A stretch of DNA of 64,000 nucleotides from NCBI RefSeq assembly GCF_021735935.1, contig NZ_WMDZ01000001.1, forward strand, positions 682,001-746,000, given 5' to 3'. The position numbers were made by a program, and so were the translations under genes. The stretch is from Sulfitobacter sp. M39 (GTDB taxonomy: Bacteria; Pseudomonadota; Alphaproteobacteria; Rhodobacterales; Rhodobacteraceae). Shown one piece after another: positions 8,338-15,707 of this stretch. Positions within the stretch are counted from its first letter, which is position 1. Every line of letters begins with the position of its first letter. The notes beneath the pieces are model-generated. The model was not told the origin of the DNA. It saw nothing but the letters and a program-made list of their open reading frames with translations, and searched no databases.

Positions 8338-9786
8338 ATGGAAATGCCTATTCCCAGCCAAGCCGTGATCGCGCGTAAGACGCGTGTGGTTGATCGGCTG
8401 CGTCAGGTTCTGCCGGCTGATGCTGTCATCTCGGACGAACGCGAGACGCGGGCCTATGAATGTGATGCGCTGACCGCCTATAAATGCGCGCCGATGGTGG
8501 CGGTGTTGCCCTATACCACACAGCAGGTGTCGGACGTGTTGCGCATCTGCCACGAAGAGGGCGTGCCCGTCGTGCCGCGCGGCTCCGGTACGTCGCTGGC
8601 GGGGGGCGCGCTGCCCACGGCGGACTGCGTGATCCTTGGCGTAGCGCGAATGAACGAGGTGATCGAAACCGATTACGCCAACCGCATCATCAAGGTGCAA
8701 ACCGGGCGTACCAACCTGAGCGTCACGGGCGCGGTCGAGGAAGACGGATTTTTTTACGCGCCCGACCCGTCTAGCCAGCTGGCCTGCGCCATCGCGGGCA
8801 ATATCGCGATGAATTCGGGCGGGGCGCATTGTCTGAAATACGGGGTGACGACCAACAACCTCATGGGCGTTACGATGGTCTTGATGGATGGCGAGGTGAT
8901 CGAGGTTGGCGGCGCGCATCTGGACGCGGGCGGGCTGGACCTGCTTGGGCTGATCTGCGGCTCTGAAGGGCAGCTGGGGGTGGTGACCGAGGCCACGCTG
9001 CGCATCTTGCACAAACCCGAAGGCGCGCGGCCTGTGCTAATCGGGTTCGACGATAACGAGGTCGCGGGGGAATGTGTCTCTGACATTATCAAGGCGGGTG
9101 TCTTGCCCGTCGCTATCGAATTCATGGACCGCCCCTGTATCGAAGCGACGGAAGCCTTTGCCAAAGCCGGCTACCCCATGTGCGAAGCCTTGCTGATCAT
9201 CGAGGTCGAAGGCTCCGACGCGGAGATTGACCACCAGTTGGGTCTGATTTCCGACATCGCGCAGCGGCACAATCCGGTGGAGCTGCGGCAATCCAAATCC
9301 GCAGAGGAAAGCGCCAAGATCTGGCTGGGTCGGAAATCGGCCTTTGGCGCAATGGGGCAGATCAACGACTACATGTGTCTGGATGGCACCATCCCTGTGT
9401 CGTCGCTGCCCTTCGTGCTCAAACGCATCAAAGAACTAAGCGATCAGTTCGGGCTGAAGGTCGGCAATGTGTTCCATGCGGGCGACGGTAATATGCATCC
9501 GTTGATCCTGTTTGATGCCAACAAACCGGGGGATCTGGAGCTGTGCGAGGAATTTGGGGCCGAGATCCTCAAGCTCTGCGTCGAGGTGGGCGGCTGTCTG
9601 ACCGGCGAACATGGCGTCGGCATCGAAAAGCGCGACCTGATGCATGTGCAATACGCCCCCGACGACCTTGAGGCGCAAATGGCCGTAAAAGACGTGTTCG
9701 ACCCCGCATGGCTGCTGAACCCCGCCAAAGTCTTTCCGCTGGACGCGTCAGAAACCCGCCGCGCCGTGGCGCTGGCGGCGGAATAA
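8338..9786 (+). CDS. glcD: Glycolate oxidase subunit GlcD (FAD-linked)
   Basis: GlcD is the catalytic FAD subunit of glycolate dehydrogenase, oxidising glycolate to glyoxylate with electrons passed to the respiratory chain. The 482-residue protein has the FAD-binding loop RGSGTSLAGGA (81-91), the SAIAGNIAMNSGG-like stretch near residue 150, and the C-terminal oxidase signatures FHAGDGNMHP and LTGEHGVGIEK. I chose the ATG at 8338, behind CCGGAGG; longer upstream reading lacks family similarity. It heads the glcD-glcE-ORF-glcF operon. Confidence 0.95.
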   Translation: MEMPIPSQAVIARKTRVVDRLRQVLPADAVISDERETRAYECDALTAYKCAPMVAVLPYTTQQVSDVLRICHEEGVPVVPRGSGTSLAGGALPTADCVILGVARMNEVIETDYANRIIKVQTGRTNLSVTGAVEEDGFFYAPDPSSQLACAIAGNIAMNSGGAHCLKYGVTTNNLMGVTMVLMDGEVIEVGGAHLDAGGLDLLGLICGSEGQLGVVTEATLRILHKPEGARPVLIGFDDNEVAGECVSDIIKAGVLPVAIEFMDRPCIEATEAFAKAGYPMCEALLIIEVEGSDAEIDHQLGLISDIAQRHNPVELRQSKSAEESAKIWLGRKSAFGAMGQINDYMCLDGTIPVSSLPFVLKRIKELSDQFGLKVGNVFHAGDGNMHPLILFDANKPGDLELCEEFGAEILKLCVEVGGCLTGEHGVGIEKRDLMHVQYAPDDLEAQMAVKDVFDPAWLLNPAKVFPLDASETRRAVALAAE

Positions 9787-9847
9787 TCCGCGCCCTGATT
9801 AACTGCTGATCTTCAACAGATCACACGCACGACGAAGGAGCTGAGCT

Positions 9848-10966
9848 ATGGCCATCACATCCGAAGAGGCGCTGGTCGATGCGGTCAAAGACGCCGCTGG
9901 CCCGATCTCGGTTCAGGGCGGCGGCACGCGCGGCCTGCCCGCGACAGGTCAGATCGTGAGCGTCGCGGGGCTGCAGGGGATCACGCTGTACGAACCCGGC
10001 GCGCTGACCTTGGTTGCGAAACCGGGCACCCCCGTGGCCGAGATTGAAGAGGCACTGGCCGCCGAGAACCAGCGTCTCGCGTTTGAGCCGATGGACCATC
10101 GCGGACTGTTGGGCACCAGCGGCACGCCGACGATCGGTGGGGTGATGGCAGGCAATATCAGCGGGCCGCGGCGGATCTCGGTCGGGGCGGCGCGGGACTT
10201 TCTGCTGGGGGTGCGCTTTGTCGACGGGCGCGGTTCCGTGGTCAAGAACGGCGGGCGCGTGATGAAGAATGTCACCGGCTATGATCTGGTCAAGCTGATG
10301 GCGGGGTCTTACGGCACTTTGGGTGTGCTGAGCGAGGTATCGATGAAGGTGCTGCCACGCCCTGAAAAGCAGGCGACCTTGGTGTTGCACGGGCTGGACG
10401 ATGGGGCCGCTGTGGCTGCGATGGCCCGCGCCCTTGGCAGCCCGTTCGAGGTGACAGGGGCCGCCCATGACCCTGCCACCCGCGAAACCGCACTGCGCAT
10501 AGAGGGGTTCGAGGCATCGGTCAGCTACCGTCTGAGCCAGCTTCAATCATTGCTCGCCGGCGCGGGGGCAGAGATTGAGCAACGCGTAGCTGCGGCGACG
10601 CAGGCGCTTTGGTCCGGCATCCGCGATGTGGCGGCGTTTCACGACGGGCAGGGTGATGTGTGGCGCGTGTCGTGCAAACCCTCTGACGCGCCGGGGATCG
10701 CGGCGCGGTCGGGGGCAGAGCGCTGGACCTATGACTGGGCGGGCGGGCTGATCTGGCTGCGCAGCGCCGCGGGCCATGATCTGCGCACGGCCATCGGGCC
10801 GATGGATGGGCATGCAACACTGGTGCGGGCCAATGCACAGACCAAGGCGCGCTTGGGCGTGTTCCACCCCGAACCCGCCGGTGTGGCGCGGCTGACAGCG
10901 GCCTTGCGGGCGCAATTCGATCCCAAGGGCATTTTTAACGCGGGCCAGCTGGACCGCGCGGCATGA
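9848..10966 (+). CDS. glcE: Glycolate oxidase subunit GlcE (FAD-binding)
   Basis: GlcE is the second FAD-domain subunit needed for glycolate dehydrogenase activity. Its 372 residues carry GGGTRGLPATG (24-34), TIGGVMAGNISGPRR (95-109) and GGRVMKNVTGYDLVKLM (135-151), all parts of the FAD site typical of GlcE. The ATG sits behind GAAGGAGCTGAGCT. Its stop overlaps the start of the small membrane gene by 4 bp (ATGA), pointing to translational coupling. Confidence 0.95.
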   Translation: MAITSEEALVDAVKDAAGPISVQGGGTRGLPATGQIVSVAGLQGITLYEPGALTLVAKPGTPVAEIEEALAAENQRLAFEPMDHRGLLGTSGTPTIGGVMAGNISGPRRISVGAARDFLLGVRFVDGRGSVVKNGGRVMKNVTGYDLVKLMAGSYGTLGVLSEVSMKVLPRPEKQATLVLHGLDDGAAVAAMARALGSPFEVTGAAHDPATRETALRIEGFEASVSYRLSQLQSLLAGAGAEIEQRVAAATQALWSGIRDVAAFHDGQGDVWRVSCKPSDAPGIAARSGAERWTYDWAGGLIWLRSAAGHDLRTAIGPMDGHATLVRANAQTKARLGVFHPEPAGVARLTAALRAQFDPKGIFNAGQLDRAA

Positions 10967-11328
10967 GTTTGCTTGCGGTCTTCCTTGTCGTCTTTATCGG
11001 CGGGCCGTTGGTGTTCCGCCTCTTGACCCGTGGCAAGCCTGACCGGCGCAGCCTGCGTGCGCTGGTGCTCTTGGCCTTTCTTTGTGCCGTGGCGGGGATG
11101 GCGATACGCTATGGCGTGGCGCAGTATTGGGGCGAAAACCTGCTGGCATCGATGGGGGCGATTGCCTGTATCTGGCTGGGCTGGATCGCCGTTCTGGCCT
11201 TTGTCGCGCAGGTGTTGCGCCGCGCCTATCCCGGAGCCACCTCGCAGCGATGGACCAATGTGCTGGGGATCTTGGCCACCACGCTGCCCTGGTTCGGCCT
11301 GATCTGGGCCAGCACCGTCGCCGCTTAA
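10963..11328 (+). CDS. Small four-helix membrane protein inside the glc operon
   Basis: This 121-residue protein is almost wholly hydrophobic, with about four membrane helices (near 2-20, 31-48, 58-78 and 97-118) separated by short basic loops such as TRGKPDRRS. I do not recognise a family. It overlaps glcE by 4 bp and is followed 45 bp later by glcF, so it is made with the enzyme. Since GlcDEF itself has no obvious membrane anchor, this protein may tether or assemble the complex at the membrane; that is inference. Confidence 0.75.
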   Translation: MSLLAVFLVVFIGGPLVFRLLTRGKPDRRSLRALVLLAFLCAVAGMAIRYGVAQYWGENLLASMGAIACIWLGWIAVLAFVAQVLRRAYPGATSQRWTNVLGILATTLPWFGLIWASTVAA

Positions 11329-11373
11329 CTCTTTACCTCGTCAGGGTCTCGTACCCGCAACGCCGGAGCTTTC

Positions 11374-12765
11374 ATGCAAACCACATTCACCGCAGAACAG
11401 TTGAAAAACCCCGCGACGGCGCGCAGCAACGAGATCCTGCGCGCCTGTGTGCATTGCGGCTTTTGCACTGCCACATGCCCCACGTATCAGGTGTTGGGTG
11501 ACGAATTGGATAGCCCGCGAGGGCGTATCTATCTGATCAAGGACATGCTCGAAAACGACCGCGATCCTGATGAAAAGACGGTCAAACACATCGACCGCTG
11601 CCTATCCTGTCTGGCGTGTATGACGACCTGCCCCTCGGGCGTACACTATATGCATCTGGTGGATCACGCCCGCGACTACATCGAAAAACGCTACAAACGG
11701 CCCTTCAGCGACCGTGCCTTGCGGTGGGTTCTGGCGCGTATCCTGCCCTATCCGACGCGGTTCCGGCTGGCGCTTCTGGGGGCGAAGATCGGGCGCCCCT
11801 TCGCGCGGTTGATGCCCGACGCGCGGTTGCGTGCGATGATCGAAATGGCCCCCAAGACGATCCCGCCGGTCAGCCGCAACGACGACCCGCAAAGCTTCCC
11901 GGCGCAGGGGGCACCGCGTAAACGGGTGGCGCTGATGACGGGCTGTGCGCAAAAGGCGCTGAACACCGACATCAACGACGCCACCATCCGCCTGCTGACA
12001 CGGCAGGGCTGCGAAGTGGTCGTCGCCGAAGGCGCGGGCTGCTGCGGGGCGCTAACCCATCACATGGGCAAAACCAGCGAAAGCCATGCCACCGCGGCGC
12101 GCAACATTAAGGCATGGTGCGCCGAGATGGACGGGCAGGGGCTGGACGCCATCGTCATCAACACCTCGGGCTGTGGCACCACGGTGAAAGACTACGGCCA
12201 TATGTTCCGCAACGACCCGCTGGCGCCGGATGCGGCGCGGGTTTCGGCGATCGCCAAGGACGTGTCCGAGGTGCTGCACGATCTTGCGGGGGACGCAGAC
12301 CCAGACGCCATGCCCAACCCCGCCAAGGGGGATATCGCGGGCACCGATGCGCCAAAGGCCCCCGCGCCCGCCCCTCACGGGCTGACCGTGGCCTATCATG
12401 CCGCTTGTTCCCTGCAACACGGCCAGCAGATCAAGAGCTACCCCAAGGATTTGCTGAAACGCGCAGGCTTTACCGTGGTCGAGCCTGCGGATTCACACCT
12501 GTGCTGCGGGTCGGCGGGGACGTATAACCTGATGCAGCCCGAAATCTCTAAGCAGTTGAAAGACCGCAAGGTCAAAACCCTGCAGGCCAAGAACCCCGAC
12601 GTGATTGCGGCGGGCAATATCGGCTGCATGATGCAGATTGGATCGGCGGCGGGCGTGCCCGTGGTGCACACGGTAGAGTTGCTGGATTGGGCGTCGGGCG
12701 GGCCGAAGCCTCCTGCGTTGTCGCAAGAAAAAGGCGCAAATTTGCAGATTCCTCGCCTCCGCTAG
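11374..12765 (+). CDS. glcF: Glycolate oxidase iron-sulfur subunit GlcF
   Basis: GlcF carries the iron-sulfur clusters that relay electrons from GlcDE to the quinone pool. The 463-residue protein has two [4Fe-4S] motifs: Cys25-x2-Cys28-x2-Cys31-x3-Cys35 and Cys76-x2-Cys79-x2-Cys82-x3-Cys86. Two CCG domains follow (GAGCCGALTHHMG near 220 and HLCCGSAGTYNLMQ near 382), which bind a further cluster or haem-like group in this family. Residues about 310-330 form an Ala/Pro-rich linker (APKAPAPAPH). It ends the glc operon. Confidence 0.95.
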   Translation: MQTTFTAEQLKNPATARSNEILRACVHCGFCTATCPTYQVLGDELDSPRGRIYLIKDMLENDRDPDEKTVKHIDRCLSCLACMTTCPSGVHYMHLVDHARDYIEKRYKRPFSDRALRWVLARILPYPTRFRLALLGAKIGRPFARLMPDARLRAMIEMAPKTIPPVSRNDDPQSFPAQGAPRKRVALMTGCAQKALNTDINDATIRLLTRQGCEVVVAEGAGCCGALTHHMGKTSESHATAARNIKAWCAEMDGQGLDAIVINTSGCGTTVKDYGHMFRNDPLAPDAARVSAIAKDVSEVLHDLAGDADPDAMPNPAKGDIAGTDAPKAPAPAPHGLTVAYHAACSLQHGQQIKSYPKDLLKRAGFTVVEPADSHLCCGSAGTYNLMQPEISKQLKDRKVKTLQAKNPDVIAAGNIGCMMQIGSAAGVPVVHTVELLDWASGGPKPPALSQEKGANLQIPRLR

Positions 12766-12844
12766 GGTTTTCGCCGCATTTTCGCCTTATCTCGCGGCTA
12801 GGAGAGGCTAAAGACCAGACCTCACCGAAGTAGGAGCAATATCC

Positions 12845-13660
12845 GTGCGCCGTTGGGTAGCCATCTCTATCATGTGCCTGACCGTTGCGACGGCCGGGCT
12901 TGCTCAGGATGCGCGGTTGCGCAGGCTGGACACGGGGGTGGATGCCGGCGCGTGGGAGGCCGTGGGCCGTCTGGATATCGGCGGTAAGGGGTTTTGCACC
13001 GGCGCGTTGATCGCGCCCCGTTTGGTTCTGACAGCGGCGCATTGTCTGTACGACAAGGACAGCAAGCAGCGCATTGATCATGGCGAGGTCGAATTTCTTG
13101 CCGGTTGGCGCAACGGGCGGGCGGGTGCCTATCGCAATGTGCGCCGTGCGGTGGTGCATCCCGATTATGTCTACGACGGCGTCGTATCCTCGGACCGTGT
13201 GCGCAACGATCTGGCCCTGCTCGAACTCGACCGGCCGATCCGCAATACCACGATCAAACCCTTCGACACCGCCCGTCGTCCGCGCCGCGGCGACCAGTTA
13301 GGGGTGGTGAGCTATGCCAAGGACCGGTCAGAGGCACCGTCCCTGCAAGAGGTCTGCAGCGTGCTGGCCCGCCAAGAAGGCGTGCTGGTGACCACATGCT
13401 CCGTCGATTTCGGGGCCAGTGGTGCGCCGATCTTTACCTTTGAAAACGGGGTGCCGCAGATTGTGTCTGTCGTATCCGCCAAGGCCCATGTCGAGGACAA
13501 GGAAGTGTCCCTTGGTACCGCGCTTGGTGCGCCGCTGGCCCGGCTTCAGGCGGATCTGGTGGCGGGCAAGGGTGTTTTCCAAGGCGGTGGTGTGGTCAGC
13601 AAGCGCATCACGTCAGAGGATCGCCGCCGCACCACCGGCGCGAAATTTGTCAAACCCTGA
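12845..13660 (+). CDS. Secreted trypsin-like serine protease
   Basis: The 271-residue protein has a signal peptide (about 1-20, cut after GLA) and a chymotrypsin-fold domain. The catalytic triad is visible as His66 (LTAAHC), Asp122 (NDLALLEL) and Ser192 in GASGAP, where most family members have GDSGGP. Cysteines at 51/67 and 171/185 could form two disulfides. It should act in the periplasm or outside the cell; the substrate is unknown. The start is GTG behind GTAGGAGCAATATCC. It lies 79 bp after glcF and may be read with it or alone. Confidence 0.85.
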   Translation: MRRWVAISIMCLTVATAGLAQDARLRRLDTGVDAGAWEAVGRLDIGGKGFCTGALIAPRLVLTAAHCLYDKDSKQRIDHGEVEFLAGWRNGRAGAYRNVRRAVVHPDYVYDGVVSSDRVRNDLALLELDRPIRNTTIKPFDTARRPRRGDQLGVVSYAKDRSEAPSLQEVCSVLARQEGVLVTTCSVDFGASGAPIFTFENGVPQIVSVVSAKAHVEDKEVSLGTALGAPLARLQADLVAGKGVFQGGGVVSKRITSEDRRRTTGAKFVKP

Positions 13661-13686
13661 CTTGTCATCAGGGGTGATTTTGTCCC

Positions 13687-13715
13687 CTTGAAACGCGATT
13701 TATCCATCCCCACAT
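13687..13715 (+). promoter_or_regulatory. RpoH (sigma32) heat-shock promoter
   Basis: CTTGAA (13687-13692) and CCCCACAT (13708-13715) are 15 bp apart, close to the sigma32 consensus (CTTGAA, 11-16 bp, CCCCATnT). It precedes the Hsp20 gene by about 100 bp, leaving a long structured leader. Confidence 0.7.
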
Positions 13716-13723
13716 GCATGTCA

Positions 13724-13816
13724 CCGGAACGCCTGTTGAGGGTTCCGGCAGACAACCCAGGGTCTGTCCATGATGGAAGGCCTGAATGATTATCGCTCAA
13801 ACGAGGATGAATACCT
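13724..13816 (+). promoter_or_regulatory. ROSE-like RNA thermometer in the hsp20 leader
   Basis: The leader can fold into three hairpins in series. The first pairs CCGGAAC (13724-13730) with GTTCCGG (13742-13748). The second pairs CAGAC (13749-13753) with GTCTG (13762-13766). The third pairs TCGCTC (13793-13798) with GAGGA (13803-13807), the Shine-Dalgarno sequence, leaving one unpaired G in the anti-SD strand, and extends downwards with A-U and G-U pairs. A UYGCU anti-SD with a bulged G facing AGGA is the hallmark of ROSE elements, known mainly before small heat-shock genes in rhizobia and enterobacteria. Melting would expose the site on heating. The fold is by eye only. Confidence 0.6.
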
Positions 13817-14287
13817 ATGCGTAGTTTTGATTTTGCACCGCTGCACCGTTCGACTGTCGGCTTTGACCAGATTGCCAATCTGATGGATCGCGTGATGGCC
13901 AACGACGCACCGCAGCCAAGCTATCCCCCTTACAACATCGAAAAACTGGACGATGATTCCTATCGTATCAGCATCGCCGTCGCCGGCTTTACCGAAGGCG
14001 ACCTGAGCGTTGAAGTCCGTGAAAAATCGCTGATCGTCTCGGCGCGCAAAGCTGATGAAGATACGGACAAGACCTATCTGCATCGTGGCATCGCGACCCG
14101 CGCGTTCGAACGCCGCTTCCATCTGGCGGATCACGTGCAAGTGACCGGCGCGGCCCATGCCGACGGTATGCTGCACATCGATCTGGAGCGTCAGGTGCCC
14201 GAAGCGCTGAAACCGCGCCAGATCCAGATCGCGCGTTCGACAAAGGCGATTGAAAAGGATGTGGTTGACGCGAACACCGTCAACTAA
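13817..14287 (+). CDS. Hsp20/alpha-crystallin small heat-shock protein
   Basis: This 156-residue protein is an IbpA-type small heat-shock protein, an ATP-independent chaperone that holds unfolding proteins. It starts MRSFDFAPLHRSTVGFDQIANLMD, the IbpA-like N terminus. The alpha-crystallin domain follows (PPYNIEKLDDDSYRISIAV at about 35-53, GDLSVEVREKSLIVSA near 60-75, and RGIATRAFERRFHLADHV near 94-111). RpoH promoter and leader thermometer imply double heat control, at transcription and translation. A strong terminator follows. Confidence 0.95.
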   Translation: MRSFDFAPLHRSTVGFDQIANLMDRVMANDAPQPSYPPYNIEKLDDDSYRISIAVAGFTEGDLSVEVREKSLIVSARKADEDTDKTYLHRGIATRAFERRFHLADHVQVTGAAHADGMLHIDLERQVPEALKPRQIQIARSTKAIEKDVVDANTVN

Positions 14288-14310
14288 GCGACACCTCTCT
14301 GACAGACGAA

Positions 14311-14338
14311 GCCCGGTGCATTTGCGCCGGGCTTTTTT
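14311..14338 (+). terminator. Rho-independent terminator after hsp20
   Basis: A 9-bp stem (GCCCGGTGC at 14311-14319 with GCGCCGGGC at 14324-14332, one G-U pair) closes an ATTT loop and is followed by six T. Confidence 0.88.
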
Positions 14339-14426
14339 GTGCGCGCATGGGGGCTAGGTCACAGTTGTTGACTTAAAATAGCGCAAACGGCACAGTGCGC
14401 CGATCCAGTCGGGGGAGGAACGCCGG

Positions 14427-15647
14427 ATGTCACTGCAGGAAATATTTGCCACACGCGCCAATCGCATGAAGGCGTCGGAAATTCGCGAGCTGCTTAAGCT
14501 GTTGGACCAGCCCGATATCATCTCTTTTGCCGGTGGTATCCCTGACCCTGATCTGTTCCCCAAAACGGCTTTTCAGGACGCTTTTTCCGAGGCGCTGAAC
14601 GGGCCGATGGCGGCGCAGGGGTTGCAGTATTCCACCAGCGAGGGGCACAAACCGCTGCGTGTCTGGATTGCCGCGCAGATGCAGGCGATCGGTATTCCCG
14701 CGACGCCGGACAACATCCTGATCACCTCGGGCTCGCAGCAGGCGCTGGATTATCTGGGCAAGCTGTTCCTGTCGCCGGGGGATACCGCGCTGGTGGGCTG
14801 GCCGACCTATCTGGGGGCTTTGGGCGCCTTTAACGCCTACGAGCCGCGCTATGACAAGCTGGACCCGCTGAGCAACCGCAGTGGTGCGGATTATACCGCC
14901 GCCGCGAAAGAGGCAGGCGGCGCGACCAAGTTCGCCTATCTTTCCGTTGATTTTGCCAATCCGACAGGGGCCACCGTCAGCCGCGCCGCGCGCGAGCGGG
15001 TGATTGATCTGGCCGAGGAAATGGACATCGCCGTGATCGAAGACGCGGCCTATCAGTCGCTGCGCTTTGACGGCGACGCGATCCCGCCGATCCTCGCGCT
15101 TGAGGCCGAACGCCGGAACGGTGATCTGGAAGCCTGTCGGACGATCTATTGCGGCAGCTTTTCGAAAACACTGTCGCCCGGGCTGCGTGTGGGCTGGGTC
15201 TGCGCCGCGATGCCGGTGATCTCGCAACTTGTGCTGATGAAACAGGCGGCGGATTTGCACAGTGCGACACTGAACCAGATTGCCGTGGCCACGGTCGCGG
15301 AACAGCATTTCGACAGCCACATCGACACGATCCGAAGCGCCTACCGTGCCCGTCGAGACGCTATGCTGGCAGCGCTGCAGGCACATATGCCCGAAGGGGT
15401 GAGCTGGACCAAACCCGAAGGCGGCATGTTCATCTGGGTGACACTGCCTGACACGCTGGACGGGGCCGACCTGCTGAAACAATCGCTGGAAAGCGAACGG
15501 GTCGCCTTTGTACCGGGGCACGCGTTTTTCGCGGACGGGTCGGGGCGCAATACCTTGCGGCTCAGCTATTCCACCTCGACCGAAGGCAAGATCGCTGAAG
15601 GGATCGAGCGCTTGGGCCAGTTGATCACCCGCGCGCTGAACGGCTGA
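14427..15647 (+). CDS. PLP-dependent class I aminotransferase (2-aminoadipate/valine type)
   Basis: A 406-residue fold-type I enzyme like the free-standing aminotransferases related to LysN and MocR domains. PLP-site residues: the Schiff-base Lys247 in GSFSKTLSPGLRVGW, Asp206 and Tyr209 in IEDAAYQ, Asn178 in FANPTGAT, and SGSQQALD near 101-108 for phosphate binding. The N-terminal ISFAGGIPDPDLFP is typical of this subgroup, which transfers amino groups between 2-oxoglutarate and diverse amino acids. The precise substrate cannot be told. ATG lies behind GGGGGAGGAAC. It stands alone between terminators. Confidence 0.85.
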   Translation: MSLQEIFATRANRMKASEIRELLKLLDQPDIISFAGGIPDPDLFPKTAFQDAFSEALNGPMAAQGLQYSTSEGHKPLRVWIAAQMQAIGIPATPDNILITSGSQQALDYLGKLFLSPGDTALVGWPTYLGALGAFNAYEPRYDKLDPLSNRSGADYTAAAKEAGGATKFAYLSVDFANPTGATVSRAARERVIDLAEEMDIAVIEDAAYQSLRFDGDAIPPILALEAERRNGDLEACRTIYCGSFSKTLSPGLRVGWVCAAMPVISQLVLMKQAADLHSATLNQIAVATVAEQHFDSHIDTIRSAYRARRDAMLAALQAHMPEGVSWTKPEGGMFIWVTLPDTLDGADLLKQSLESERVAFVPGHAFFADGSGRNTLRLSYSTSTEGKIAEGIERLGQLITRALNG

Positions 15648-15651
15648 TACG

Positions 15652-15686
15652 AAAACGGGCGGCAGGATGACCCCGCCGCCCGTTTC
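15652..15686. terminator. Bidirectional terminator
   Basis: AAACGGGCGGC (15653-15663) pairs with GCCGCCCGTTT (15675-15685) between two convergent genes, with A-rich and T-rich flanks that serve either strand. Confidence 0.75.
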
Positions 15687-15707
15687 TAATCCCAGATGAT
15701 CCGCAGG

